This document shows, piece by piece, positions 35,661 to 45,090 of a stretch of 64,000 nt of DNA; position 1 is the stretch's first letter; each line of letters begins with the position of its first letter. The stretch lies in assembly GCA_038746745.1 (NCBI GenBank), contig JBCDKJ010000002.1, positions 1 to 64,000 on the forward strand, written 5' to 3'. The notes under the pieces were generated by a model. The model made no database searches and was not told the DNA's origin. It worked only from the letters and a program-made list of their open reading frames with translations. The DNA is from JANQIO01 sp038746745. GTDB lineage: Bacteria; Pseudomonadota; Gammaproteobacteria; Pseudomonadales; Halieaceae. The translations under genes were made by a program, and so were the position numbers.

Positions 35661-36482
35661 ATGGCATGGGAGCGCAGCCATCTGGCGTGTTTTGCCACTT
35701 TGCCGGATGGGTATGGGTTTGAAGCCACCTTGGCCGCGGCATCTAAAGCGGGCTTTACAGAACTCGCTATCTGGTTACTGTCGCTGGAGGCTGCAGCCGC
35801 TGAATTAGGATCACTGCAAGCGGTGCAGGATTGTCTCGAGAACTACGGGCTGCGCGTTAGCGTGTTGGAACTTCTGCACGCCTGGTCGGGTGACGAGGCT
35901 GCGCTTATCGCTGAAGAGCGCGCCGTGATGCAGGCGTTCGTCGATGTTTTTGATCCCGATGTGGTATTGGCGGCAGCACTGGTGCCGACACTGTCAACGT
36001 CTGCGGTAGTGTCGCTGCGCGATCACTGCAGGGCCTTTGCGCCCCGACGGGTGGCACTGGAGTTTCTGCCCTTTACCGGTGTGGCGAATCTGCGCAAAGC
36101 GCTGGCGTTGATCGCCGAGGTCAATGCTGACAACCTGGGGTTGGTGTTTGATGCCTGGCACTTCGCGCGCTCTGAGCCTGACTATGATCTGCTGGCGTCT
36201 GTGCCAGCCGAGCTGTTCTACTTTATTCAGCTCAATGACGCTGCGGTTGAGCCCCCCGCCGATATATTTGCGGAAACCATGGGCGGTCGTCTGCGACCGG
36301 GAGAGGGTAGTCTCGACTGGCCAGCGCTTATTGAGATACTGACCGCTGCCCAGCCCGATTGCCCAGTAGGTAGTGAGCAATATTCCGATCTTGTGAAGGC
36401 CATGCCCCTTGATGACGCCTGCGTATATTTGCATGACTCGGTGCAAAATATTATTGCGAACCCGCAATATCGGCCCACGTGA
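35661..36482 (+). CDS. Sugar phosphate isomerase/epimerase-like TIM-barrel protein
   Basis: About 273 residues of the xylose isomerase-like TIM barrel (AP_endonuc_2 type). Barrel features include the GLVFDAWHFARS segment near residue 150, containing D and H metal-ligand candidates, and FIQLNDA near 185. ATG 35661 has AGAGGA exactly eight bases upstream and is preferred to ATG 35502, which would add a 53-residue Lys-rich, unconserved-looking stretch. Such proteins are isomerases, epimerases or dehydratases; the substrate is unknown. Confidence 0.75.
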   Translation: MAWERSHLACFATLPDGYGFEATLAAASKAGFTELAIWLLSLEAAAAELGSLQAVQDCLENYGLRVSVLELLHAWSGDEAALIAEERAVMQAFVDVFDPDVVLAAALVPTLSTSAVVSLRDHCRAFAPRRVALEFLPFTGVANLRKALALIAEVNADNLGLVFDAWHFARSEPDYDLLASVPAELFYFIQLNDAAVEPPADIFAETMGGRLRPGEGSLDWPALIEILTAAQPDCPVGSEQYSDLVKAMPLDDACVYLHDSVQNIIANPQYRPT

Positions 36483-36566
36483 GATTCGGCCGTAGGTAAG
36501 CGCCGTTCATTTTGGCCTAAATTGACCACAATCTGGGCGTGAGGCGGCCTCGAAGCAAGCGACATA

Positions 36567-37772
36567 ATGGCGCCCGCGAAGGCATACGAGGCCCCTGTGT
36601 TGCTGTTCCGAAAAATCAAGCACTCCCTGCTAATGAACCTGGGTTTGTTCCTGCTCAAGTTCGTGCCAGGCGTGTCCTACATGGCATTTGCCGGGGAGGG
36701 CAGCAGCCGGAGTCTGGGGCAACACATAGCGATGAGGGGGCTGAAAAAGCCTCTGGTTGTAACAGATAAACCTCTGCTGGCTCTGGGCGTTGTAGACAAG
36801 GCCCTGGAAGGGCTGCGCGAGGCAGGCGTCGAGCCGGTTATTTATGACGGTGTGCTGCCAGATCCTACCTATAGCGTCGTGTTTGAAGGCAAAGCGGAAT
36901 ATCAGCGCCAGGCCTGTGATGGTTTGATAGCCATCGGCGGTGGTTCTTCCATTGATGCCGCAAAAGTTATCGGTCTCGCACTCAGTGTCTCCGAGCACCC
37001 GCGGAAGTTTGTCGGCTTCGGTCTGGTGAAAGAGCCTATTCCACCTCTGTACGCAATGCCGACCACGGCGGGTACCGGATCAGAGGCCACCATGGGTGCG
37101 GTAATCTCCGATGACAAAACCCATGAGAAAGGCGTGATTTCCGGTGCGCCATTGCAGGCGATAGCGGTAGCGCTGGACCCGCTGCTGATGACGGGGCTGC
37201 CTCCCCATATTACTGCGGCCACTGGCATGGATGCGCTAACCCATGCAGTGGAGGCTTACATCAGCAGTTGGGACCGGGGGGATGCCTATGACAAGGCAGC
37301 ACAGGCTACCCGGCTGATTTTTGCCAATATTGAGAGCGCCTGCCGTGATGGCAGTAACGTGCAGGTGCGTGACGCTATGGCACAGGCAGCCTATCTGGCA
37401 GGGCAGGCGATCAATCAGGTCAACGTCGGCAATGTGCATGCCATTGCTCACCAATTGGGGGCGCGCTTCGGCGTGCCGCACGGGCAGGCCAACGCGATGG
37501 TAATGCCCCACGTGCTGGAGTTCAGCAAAGCCAGGGCCGGCGATCGCCTGGCGGCGTTGGGGCGCGAAGTGGGCTGCGATAGCGTCGAATCGTTTATTGC
37601 CGCCATTCGCCAGCTCAATCAAACCCTGGACTTGCCCAGCACGGTCAAGGGTTTGTCGGAATCTGACTACAACGCCATTATCGATGGCGCCATCAAAGAG
37701 GCGGATACCTATGCGGTGCGCCATATGATGAGCCGCAACGACGTGCGGCAGGTTTTAAAACAACTGCATTAA
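36567..37772 (+). CDS. Iron-containing alcohol dehydrogenase
   Basis: A 401-residue group III Fe-dependent alcohol dehydrogenase. The NAD(P) motif GGGSSIDAAKVIGL lies near residue 127, followed by MPTTAGTGSEAT near 168 and the metal region GMDALTHAVEAY and NVHAIAHQLGARFGVPHG (His ligands). An amino-terminal hydrophobic extension of about 40 residues precedes the domain and could be an anchor or mis-set start. The P450 gene follows by 13 bases, so alcohol oxidation after P450 hydroxylation is plausible. Confidence 0.9.
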   Translation: MAPAKAYEAPVLLFRKIKHSLLMNLGLFLLKFVPGVSYMAFAGEGSSRSLGQHIAMRGLKKPLVVTDKPLLALGVVDKALEGLREAGVEPVIYDGVLPDPTYSVVFEGKAEYQRQACDGLIAIGGGSSIDAAKVIGLALSVSEHPRKFVGFGLVKEPIPPLYAMPTTAGTGSEATMGAVISDDKTHEKGVISGAPLQAIAVALDPLLMTGLPPHITAATGMDALTHAVEAYISSWDRGDAYDKAAQATRLIFANIESACRDGSNVQVRDAMAQAAYLAGQAINQVNVGNVHAIAHQLGARFGVPHGQANAMVMPHVLEFSKARAGDRLAALGREVGCDSVESFIAAIRQLNQTLDLPSTVKGLSESDYNAIIDGAIKEADTYAVRHMMSRNDVRQVLKQLH

Positions 37773-37785
37773 CAGGAGTACATCG

Positions 37786-39054
37786 ATGGACACCGCCACA
37801 CGCCCCGCTGACGGCGCAGCATACAAGCCAGCGGATGTTCTGGATGCCGAGCTGATGGGCAGTGAAGAGAGTATGCACGGCATCTTTGACCACTTGCGGG
37901 AGTCTGATCCCGTGGCGTGGGTGGAACACCCTGACTATCGGCCCTTCTGGTCTTTGAGTCGCTACGACGATATCAAGTTTGTTGGCAGCAATAACGACCG
38001 CTTCCTCAGCGCGCCGCGCACTGTGCTTATCCCCATCGAATACGAAAACCTGCTGCTGGAACAGTTCGGCACGCGCAACGGGCTGGAGACCCTGATCCAC
38101 ATGGATCGCCCCAAGCATCTCAAGTTGCGCAAAGTCACGCGCGAATGGTTCCTGCCGCGCTCTATTGAAAAGCTGGATGCTGAGATACAGGCCATGTGCA
38201 AAGAGTACGTGGACAAGATGGAAGACATGGGTGGTGAGTGCGACTTTGTAAAGGACATCACGTTGCTTTATCCGCTGCGCATTATCATGTCTATCCTCGG
38301 ACTACCGCGGGAGTCTGAGGCCACCATGCTCAAGCTGACCCAGGAGATCTTTGGTGGGCAAGACCCTGACCTGATGCGCGATCCCGACCAGCAAACTATG
38401 AACGCCGAGACCCTGTTCGAGTTCGGCGCGTATTTCGATGAGGTCATCAAAGATCGCAAACAGAATCCCCAGGACGATCTCGCCACCGTGCTTGCCAATG
38501 CCGAGGTCGACGGCAAACCCATGGAGCCACTGGACCAGCTCAGTTATTTCATAATTGCCGCCAGCGCAGGTCATGATACGACCTCGGCCGTGCTGGGCGC
38601 CGGGATGAAAGCACTGCTGGAGCATCCGGACCAGATGCAGCAGTGGCGCGAGAATCCCGACCTCGACAACAACGCCGCTAAAGAGCTGATGCGCTGGGTT
38701 TCCCCTGTGCGCCATATGGTACGCACCGCCACTGATGATCTGGAGTTGGGTGGTAAGCACATCAAGTCTGGCGACAACATCACCCTGTGGTTCCCCGCGG
38801 CGAACCGCGACGCTCGTGTGTTCGACCAACCCAACACGCTGGATATCACTCGCGATCCGAAGACCCATCTAGCCTTTGGCTACGGCTCCCACATGTGCCT
38901 GGGCCAGCACCTGGCCACTCTCGAAGTGGCGCGCTTTTACCGTGAACTGCTGTCGCGCCTCGACAGCATCGAAATGACCGAAGACCCGACCTGGGTCCAC
39001 GCCATCTTTGTGGGTGGATTAAAATCCATGCCGGTTAAGTATCGCTTTAAGTAA
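37786..39054 (+). CDS. Cytochrome P450, CYP108 (terpineol)-like
   Basis: A 422-residue soluble bacterial P450. The I-helix oxygen motif is SAGHDTTSA near residue 261, the K-helix ExxR is ELMRW near 305, and the haem loop is FGYGSHMCLGQ with thiolate Cys371. AGHDTTS together with WFPAANRD and FVGG near the end resembles P450terp (CYP108) from terpineol degradation more than CYP125. RBS ACAGGAG lies eight bases upstream. The gene is co-directional with the iron alcohol dehydrogenase 13 bases upstream. Its electron donor is probably the [2Fe-2S] ferredoxin at 15195. The substrate may be a terpenoid or a steroid side chain. Confidence 0.92.
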   Translation: MDTATRPADGAAYKPADVLDAELMGSEESMHGIFDHLRESDPVAWVEHPDYRPFWSLSRYDDIKFVGSNNDRFLSAPRTVLIPIEYENLLLEQFGTRNGLETLIHMDRPKHLKLRKVTREWFLPRSIEKLDAEIQAMCKEYVDKMEDMGGECDFVKDITLLYPLRIIMSILGLPRESEATMLKLTQEIFGGQDPDLMRDPDQQTMNAETLFEFGAYFDEVIKDRKQNPQDDLATVLANAEVDGKPMEPLDQLSYFIIAASAGHDTTSAVLGAGMKALLEHPDQMQQWRENPDLDNNAAKELMRWVSPVRHMVRTATDDLELGGKHIKSGDNITLWFPAANRDARVFDQPNTLDITRDPKTHLAFGYGSHMCLGQHLATLEVARFYRELLSRLDSIEMTEDPTWVHAIFVGGLKSMPVKYRFK

Positions 39055-39094
39055 ATGCACGCATTGCTTCATCGGTGGTGCGCCAAAAGGTGCT

Positions 39095-39136
39095 GAGTGG
39101 GAGAGTGGGAGAGTGAGAGTGAGAGAGTGGGAGTGG
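39095..39136. repeat. GA-rich purine repeat (GAGTGGGA/GAGTGA units)
   Basis: Forty-two bases of almost pure purine on the plus strand, made of imperfect GAGTGGGA and GAGTGA units (two of each, then GAGAGTGG and GAGTGG). It lies in the 147-base gap between the P450 and the oxidoreductase gene. It could be polymorphic by slippage and could form triplex or G-rich structures; no gene crosses it. Confidence 0.7.
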
Positions 39137-39201
39137 CTCTTTCTGCGCTGGCGTTTCGCGTTTAGCAAATAACCAATAACAACAAGGCAAAGGAGATCAG
39201 C

Positions 39202-40206
39202 TTGCAGGCAATTCAACTCGCCGCCCCAGGCGGCCTCGACAAACTCAAGGTCGTTGAAATCGAACCCCGGGATCCCGGTCCCGGGGAAATCAGAGTCCGC
39301 AACCACGCCAGTTCGCTGAATTTTCACGACTACGTAGTGGTCACCGGTCTGCTGCCGACCGAAGATCAGCGTATCCCCATGTCCGACGGTGCGGGCGTTG
39401 TTGAAGCGGTTGGCGAAGGTGTGACTGAGTTTGCAGTTGGCGATCACGTGATGAGCGTGTTCTTTCCCCACTGGGAAGGCGGGCCCGCCACCATGCCCAG
39501 GATGATGGACGTGCCGGGTGACATGGCCGATGGTTTTGCCGCAGAAACGGTCACCATGCCCACGAACTGCTTTACCCGTATGCCGGCAGGTTACAGCTTT
39601 GAGCAGGCGGCAACGCTACCCTGCGCAGCGCTGACCGCCTGGCGCGCGTTGATGGTGGAAGCCAAAGTGAAACCCGGCGATAGCGTGCTGGTGCAGGGCA
39701 GTGGTGGCGTTTCGGTATTTGCGCTGCAGCTGGCCAAGGCGGCAGGCTGTCGGGTGATCGCCACGTCCTCCAGTGACGAAAAACTGGCGCGGCTTGGCGA
39801 TATTGGGGCAGACCTCCTGATCAATTATCGCAGTACTGAAGCCTGGGGCGATGAAGTCATGAAGCTGACCGACGGTGCAGGTGTTGACGTCGTTGTTGAA
39901 GTAGGTGGCTCTGGAACGCTGGCGCAGTCTGTGCGCGCAGTCGCCTTCAGTGGTCACATCTCTATGATCGGCGTTCTCACGGGTATCAGCGGCGAAGTGC
40001 CGACCGCGGAGCTATTCCAGAAAAATGCTGTGATCAGCGGCATTACCGTAGGCTCCCGGCAGCATCAGGTCGATATGGTCGAAGGTCTTGAGGCCAATGG
40101 GATTTTGCCCGTGATCAGCGATAGCTTTGCACTGGACGCCATTGCTGACGCATTTCGTCTGCAGGAAAGTCAGGGCCACTTTGGCAAGATCTGCCTGTCT
40201 TTTTAA
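39202..40206 (+). CDS. MDR-family NAD(P)-dependent oxidoreductase (zinc-free)
   Basis: A 334-residue medium-chain dehydrogenase/reductase. The coenzyme motif GSGGVSVFALQLAKAAG lies near residue 170. The catalytic-zinc signature GHE is missing, as in quinone oxidoreductases and enoyl reductases, although the protein aligns with alcohol dehydrogenase-like MDRs. It starts with TTG at 39202, preceded by AGGAGA five bases away. It may reduce an enone or act on an alcohol in the same pathway as the upstream P450 and iron dehydrogenase. Confidence 0.87.
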   Translation: MQAIQLAAPGGLDKLKVVEIEPRDPGPGEIRVRNHASSLNFHDYVVVTGLLPTEDQRIPMSDGAGVVEAVGEGVTEFAVGDHVMSVFFPHWEGGPATMPRMMDVPGDMADGFAAETVTMPTNCFTRMPAGYSFEQAATLPCAALTAWRALMVEAKVKPGDSVLVQGSGGVSVFALQLAKAAGCRVIATSSSDEKLARLGDIGADLLINYRSTEAWGDEVMKLTDGAGVDVVVEVGGSGTLAQSVRAVAFSGHISMIGVLTGISGEVPTAELFQKNAVISGITVGSRQHQVDMVEGLEANGILPVISDSFALDAIADAFRLQESQGHFGKICLSF

Positions 40207-40329
40207 GGCTGTTTGGGCAGTACTGTGACTGTTGAAAGCTGCTTTAGTCTGTGTAGAGCTTTTAAGAGTTATCCACGACTGCACAACCTGTGTGCTCACA
40301 AGCATGGACCGACCCTGGCGCAGCATCCT

Positions 40330-41364
40330 TCAGTCAGGGTTCGCGCCGAACAGGCCTACACCCAACTCCCCAGCGATCTGGCGGATGGCACGCTGCGCCC
40401 GAACACTGTTCCCCGCGTCGTTCAGGCGCGGCGAAAATGCTGCGATAGCGAATCGCCCGGGTACAACAGAAACAATGCCTCCGCCTACGCCCGTCTTGGA
40501 CGGCAAGCCGGCGCTATACATCCAGGCCCCCGATTCATCGTAAAAGCCGGCTGTGGCCATCATGGCCAGTAACTCCGGTACATGCTCCGCCGGCATCACG
40601 CGACGACGGGTGATCGGGTTAACGCCGCCTCTGGCGAGGGTGGCGCCCATGATCGCAAGCTCCCGGGTATTAATGCCTATTGAGCACTGGCGGGTATAAA
40701 CGCGCAGAGCTTCCTCCGGATTCGCGTAAAGCCGATCGTAGTTGTAGAGAAGGTTGGCGATGGCGCGATTGCCCCAGGACGATTCGTACTCGGATTGATA
40801 AACGTCCTCCAGCACGGGCAAAGATGCACCGGCGAAACCTTCAATATTCTCGTGAATACGTTTCCAGCGCTGCTGCTCCGACGCTGCCTCGACCAGACTC
40901 ACAGCAGCAATAGCACCAGCATTGACCATCGGGTTAGCCGAGCGCGCTTCGTATAGCTCAATGGCAAGCCTGGAGTTGAATGGCAGCCCTGTCGCTTCCA
41001 CTCCTATCTTGTCAAAGATGGCTGCAGGGTTCTGCTGTGACATGATCAGGGCGGCCGTAAAAGGCTTGGAAACTGATTGAATGGAATAGCGGTAACCGAC
41101 ATCTCCCGCGCTGTAGATGTCACCGTTGCGAGTGGCGATGACGACAGCAAACAGATCGCTGGGCACTTTATCCAGAATGGGAATGTAGTTCGCGTTGGCC
41201 CCCTCCTTCAGGTCCTTGAAGCTTGCATAAGCGCTGTCCACGGCACTCTGCAGTTGCTGACTCGTAAAGCCCTGGTTGTCTGCCCGGACTGACGTAGAGG
41301 CGCACAGTATCGCGATGATGCCCAGGCATACTGTGATGGCTCTAAAAACGTTGCGTCTTCGCAA
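40330..41364 (-). CDS. glsA: Glutaminase A with signal peptide
   Basis: A 344-residue serine-dependent beta-lactamase-fold glutaminase hydrolysing glutamine to glutamate and ammonia. The SxxK dyad is S97 and K100 in SVSKPF. VNAGAIAAVSL near 160 and the GLPSKTGVGGGI segment near 305 are family features. A Sec-type signal peptide (residues 1-28, ending SVRA) is unusual, since most bacterial glutaminases stay in the cytoplasm, and points to a periplasmic scavenging role. It is divergent from the amidohydrolase gene. Confidence 0.92.
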   Translation of the reverse strand: MRRRNVFRAITVCLGIIAILCASTSVRADNQGFTSQQLQSAVDSAYASFKDLKEGANANYIPILDKVPSDLFAVVIATRNGDIYSAGDVGYRYSIQSVSKPFTAALIMSQQNPAAIFDKIGVEATGLPFNSRLAIELYEARSANPMVNAGAIAAVSLVEAASEQQRWKRIHENIEGFAGASLPVLEDVYQSEYESSWGNRAIANLLYNYDRLYANPEEALRVYTRQCSIGINTRELAIMGATLARGGVNPITRRRVMPAEHVPELLAMMATAGFYDESGAWMYSAGLPSKTGVGGGIVSVVPGRFAIAAFSPRLNDAGNSVRAQRAIRQIAGELGVGLFGANPD

Positions 41365-41433
41365 TGGGCTGTCCTCCTGGCCTGTTGGCGGTCACAGCGC
41401 GTGAGTCTACACTGATCAAAAAGAGGGATGTCC

Positions 41434-43170
41434 ATGGCATTTAACAGACGTCGTTTCCTGCACGTGAGCGCCGCTGCCCTGGCGGGCGCGGCAGTGCCAG
41501 GATGCCAGCAAAGCAGTGCGCCGGGTGCAATAGCCAGCGGCAACCCAGGTACAGATGTGACAGTGTTCCACGGCGGCGTTGTGCTACCGGTGGATGAGGC
41601 GTTCTCTCAGGTTTCTGCCCTGGCCGTACAGGGTGACACAATCATTGCGCTGGGCGATGACGAGAGCGTGTTGGCCGCGGCAGGAAGAGCGGCGCGTCGT
41701 ATCGATCTGGACGGACGCACGCTGCTTCCGGGCTTTATTGAGCCTCATATGCATTTTTCGTTGCTGGCAGGCTTTGGCGCCTACCCGGACGTGGGTGCTT
41801 TGAAGCACCCCACCTTTGAGAGTGCTCTCAATGCGCTGCGCAAGGCTGCTGCCGCAACCCCTCGAAACCATTGGATTACGGCACGCCAGTTTGATCCGGT
41901 GTTGCTGGACCCGCCCCGCGATTTGACGACAAAGGACCTTGACCCTATCGCGCCGGAGCAGCCCATATTTGTTTTGAATGCCTCGGGTCATGTCGGTTAC
42001 GTCAATAGCGCTGCCTTGCGTGTAGCCAGCATTACCAAAGACACGCCTGATCCGCCGGGTGCAGCGATTGGACGCTACGGTGATGGGACACCCAACGGTG
42101 TGCTGTTCGGGACAGCAGCTCACGGTCTGTTGATGCAGCACAACACCACACTGATGCAACGTATGAGCAATGGATTTATCAGTGCTGGCCGAGAGGTGGG
42201 AGAACTGGCGGCATCGCAGGGCATCACCACCCTTTGCGACATGGCAACGGGTGGGCTGGCAGGCCCCGCCGAGCTGCAGCGTTACCGTGATATGTTCGAG
42301 GGCGATCAAATGAAGGCCCGCATACGAGCCTACGTTTACGATGGGTCCGAGGCCTTATGGGACAACGCTGGCACAAGGCCGGGCGAAGGAGATGCCCAGG
42401 TCCGCGTGGCTGGCTGGAAGATCGTCTCTGACGGCTCAAACCAAGGATATACCGGGCGCCAGCGACGGCCCTAAATTGGTACTGACAATCTGGGCATTTT
42501 CTATGTCGACCCCGAGGACCTCAAAAGCAAAGTGGCCACGCGAACCGCGCAGGGTTGGCCGATGGCGATTCACGGCAACGGTGATGCCGCCATTGATAGC
42601 ATTCTTGATGCTATGGAGGCCGCCAAAGCCCAGGGCATAGACGTCAACAGCCTGGGTTGCCACATTGAGCACTGCTCGATATTGCACGACCAACAGATAG
42701 CGCGAATGGCCGCACTGGACATGGTGCCTAGTTTCTTAATCAACCATGTGCATTACTGGGGTCATGTGATGCGCGATCGCGTGTTTGGTGCAGACAAGGT
42801 GCAGCTACTGGATCGATGCGCCAGTGTGGAAAAAGCAGGACTCAAATGGGTGATGCACACTGATGCTCCGGTATCGCCCCTGGGCAGCCTGCAAAAAGTT
42901 CGCACGGCTGTTGCGCGTGATTTGTGGAAGGAACCTGACACTGTGCTGGCACCCGATGAGCGCGTCAGCGTTGAGGCGGCCATTCGCGCTGTCACTGCCA
43001 GTGCTGCTGACGCCTGCTTCTCAGAGCAGGAAATCGGTCGCCTTAAACCCGGGCTGTTGGCTGATCTTGTCGTTCTGGATCAGGATCCGCGCGCGGTAGC
43101 GCCGAGTAAAATAGCCGACATCCGCATCTCGCAGACCTGGATGGCGGGGAAGCAGGTATATGGTGTATGA
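41434..43170 (+). pseudogene. Exported amidohydrolase (YtcJ-like) interrupted by an in-frame TAA
   Basis: A 578-codon gene of the amidohydrolase_3 family broken by TAA at 42472-42474 (codon 347). Both sides are in the same frame: SDGSNQGYTGRQRRP, stop, IGTDNLGIFYVDP. A tyrosine codon TAC or TAT there would restore a normal protein. The amino half has a Tat signal (NRRRFLHVS), lipobox-like AVPGC and the metal motif HMHFS; the carboxy half has IHGNGDAAID, HIEHCS and HTDAP. Active-site residues lie on both sides, so neither half could work alone. The ATG at 41434 is favoured by AGAGGG six bases upstream; a GTG at 42532 could start the second half. Confidence 0.8.
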
Positions 43171-43307
43171 ACCCATGGACGGTTCTGCGCTGACGTCATG
43201 GTCGTGCTGCAAAGACTGTGTTTTGTTCTAACTATTCGCACTGGCACTGGCGAAGCCTCGGGTAGTGCACTCTACACTTAAGCGCTTATTCATAGCTGGA
43301 GCGCAGT

Positions 43308-44189
43308 ATGAAAGTTGGCGTTTGCCTTCCCTATATGAAAGCGGGCATGTCCCGTAGTGACTATCACGCATGGTTTCGTCGTATCGACGAGGGGCCCTTT
43401 CACAGTCTCTCCTGCGGAGAGCGCATTATGGGTCCCAGTATGGATATGCGCGTGTTGCTTTCCGCAGCGGCAACGTTAACGGAGCGCGTGGAGATCAACA
43501 CGACGCTCTATGTGCTGCCAATGCATAACGCCGTGCGCGCTGCAAAGGAAATTGCCACGCTGGACATCATGTGTGACGGACGGCTGACCGTCACCGTCGG
43601 CTATGGTGGACGCGAATACGACTATAAAGCCGTGGGCGCAGAGTATCGCGGTCGTCACGCCCGTATGGATGAGCAGGTGGCGACGATGCGCCGCGTGTGG
43701 CGTCAGGAGCCGCAGTTTGAAAATGTAGAGCCGGTGGGACCGGTACCTCTGCGACCGGAAGGCCCGAGGATTTTGACGGGCGCCATGGGTCCTAAGGGTA
43801 TGGCTCGCAGCGCGCACTGGGCGGACGGCGTCTACGCCTGGTCGGGTAATGGTGAACAGGAAGAGATCGTCAATACCCTTGCACTGGCCGAGGCTAGCTG
43901 GCAACAGGTGGGCAGGGACAGCACGCCCTATAAACTAGGCGGTTTTTGGTACTGCCTGGCCGATGACGGGCAGCGCAAACTCTATGACTACTGTTACAAC
44001 TACCTGCTGATAGCAGGTGAAGATATTGCAACCTGGATGGCAGAGAGCGTTCATCGGAGTAATGAAGATGCCGTGCGTGAGGCGCTGGATAATCTTGAAA
44101 ACGCAGGCTGCGAAGAAGCGATGCTCTCGCCCGTGACCGGCGAGCTCGCTGAAATCGATCGCCTGGCAGAGATTGTTGCTACTCGGTAA
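43308..44189 (+). CDS. LLM-class (luciferase-like) flavin/F420-dependent oxidoreductase
   Basis: A 293-residue TIM-barrel protein of the bacterial luciferase-like family. It opens MKVGVCLPYMKAG and contains RVEINTTLYVLPMHNAVRAAKEIATLD near residue 60, then TVTVGYGGREYDY near 98, all typical of LLM enzymes that use FMN or F420. The ATG at 43308 has GGAGCGCAGT upstream. The substrate is unknown. It stands as a single gene. Confidence 0.87.
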   Translation: MKVGVCLPYMKAGMSRSDYHAWFRRIDEGPFHSLSCGERIMGPSMDMRVLLSAAATLTERVEINTTLYVLPMHNAVRAAKEIATLDIMCDGRLTVTVGYGGREYDYKAVGAEYRGRHARMDEQVATMRRVWRQEPQFENVEPVGPVPLRPEGPRILTGAMGPKGMARSAHWADGVYAWSGNGEQEEIVNTLALAEASWQQVGRDSTPYKLGGFWYCLADDGQRKLYDYCYNYLLIAGEDIATWMAESVHRSNEDAVREALDNLENAGCEEAMLSPVTGELAEIDRLAEIVATR

Positions 44190-44285
44190 GCCGCTTTTTC
44201 CTTGATAAAAAGCACTTTTTGCTGCGTGTTGAATAAGGCTACACTGTGCGCGCAGTAACCCAATCCGACAATGGAGAGCGGACTT

Positions 44286-45068
44286 ATGCTGGAAAAAGAG
44301 CTGCGAGAAGCCATCAAAATGGCAGAGCGCGCAAATAATGAAGTTAAGAAAATGCGCAATCGACTGCTCACAGAAGCAGAGAAAGCTGTACGTCAGGGCA
44401 AGAAAGAACTGCAGTCTGCACGCAAAAAGCAGGCTACTGCGAATGCCCGCCTGAAAAGAGCACGTGCTGCTCTCAGCAAGCGCCCCACCACAGAAAACCG
44501 CAAGCAGGTCGATGAGCTAATGGCCTACGCAAAGAGTATGGCGGAGGTCACCGGTGAGATTGCCAAGGCCGTCGCTGATGCGGTTGAGCGTCTGGTCCCC
44601 CTGAAAGCTGATGCCATCCTTGAAGCGCGCAAAGCCCAGGCTGCGGAACGCGCTGCGACAATGGTCGAGAAAGCGGCTGCACGGCAGGCGGCTCGACGAG
44701 AAAAGGCTGCGGCGAAGAAGGCCAAGGCGAAGTCCACATCCTCTGCCAAAAAAGCGCCTGCTGCTAAAAAGGCGCCTGCTGCTAAAAAATCGCCGGCCAA
44801 GAAAAAAGCGGTCGCCAAGAAAAAGGCACCCGCTAAGAAAAAAGCTGTCGCAAAAAAGGCAGCCGCGAAGAAGAAGGTCGTAGCAAAGAAGGCGGCACCC
44901 AAGAAGAAAGCTGCAGCTAAGAAAAAAGCAGCTCCCAAAAAGAAGGCAGCTCCAAAGAAAACAGCGCCTAAGAAAAAAGCAGCACCAAAGAAGAAAGCAG
45001 TAGCTAAGAAAAAGGCAGCACCCAAGAAAAAGGCAACACCCAAGAAGACCGCGCCAAAGAAATCCTAA
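44286..45068 (+). CDS. Histone H1-like/AlgP-like Lys-Ala-Pro protein
   Basis: About 260 residues from ATG 44286 (GGAG upstream); an ATG at 44271 would add five. Residues 1-145 are charged and helical, probably coiled coil (KELREAIKMAERANNEVK). Residues 150-260 are a low-complexity tail of APKKK, KKKA and APAKK units with many lysines. Proteins of this kind (AlgP and H1-like tails) coat DNA in the nucleoid. The minus strand opposite has a long Ala/Phe-rich reading that is only a mirror of the repeats. A good terminator follows. Confidence 0.85.
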   Translation: MLEKELREAIKMAERANNEVKKMRNRLLTEAEKAVRQGKKELQSARKKQATANARLKRARAALSKRPTTENRKQVDELMAYAKSMAEVTGEIAKAVADAVERLVPLKADAILEARKAQAAERAATMVEKAAARQAARREKAAAKKAKAKSTSSAKKAPAAKKAPAAKKSPAKKKAVAKKKAPAKKKAVAKKAAAKKKVVAKKAAPKKKAAAKKKAAPKKKAAPKKTAPKKKAAPKKKAVAKKKAAPKKKATPKKTAPKKS

Positions 45069-45090
45069 GCTGACCGAAGCCTGGCAATGA

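Noticed and set aside
37786..39054. CYP125 (cholesterol C26 hydroxylase) identity for the P450
   Set aside because: The I-helix AGHDTTS and WFPAANRD segments fit CYP108-like enzymes better than CYP125.
40269..40276. TTATCCAC, resembling a DnaA box
   Set aside because: Single and isolated; no cluster of boxes, AT-rich unwinding region or dnaA/dnaN nearby.
42460..42540. Frameshift in the amidohydrolase
   Set aside because: Both halves lie in the same frame (distance divisible by three), so only a stop codon separates them.
41434..43170. Selenocysteine or pyrrolysine recoding at the amidohydrolase stop
   Set aside because: The codon is TAA, not TGA or TAG, so recoding is not expected.
44525..45043. 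A 172-codon Ala/Phe-rich open reading on the minus strand opposite the H1-like gene
   Set aside because: It is the mirror of Lys/Ala codons (AAG, AAA, GCA, GCT) and has no ribosome site or family features.
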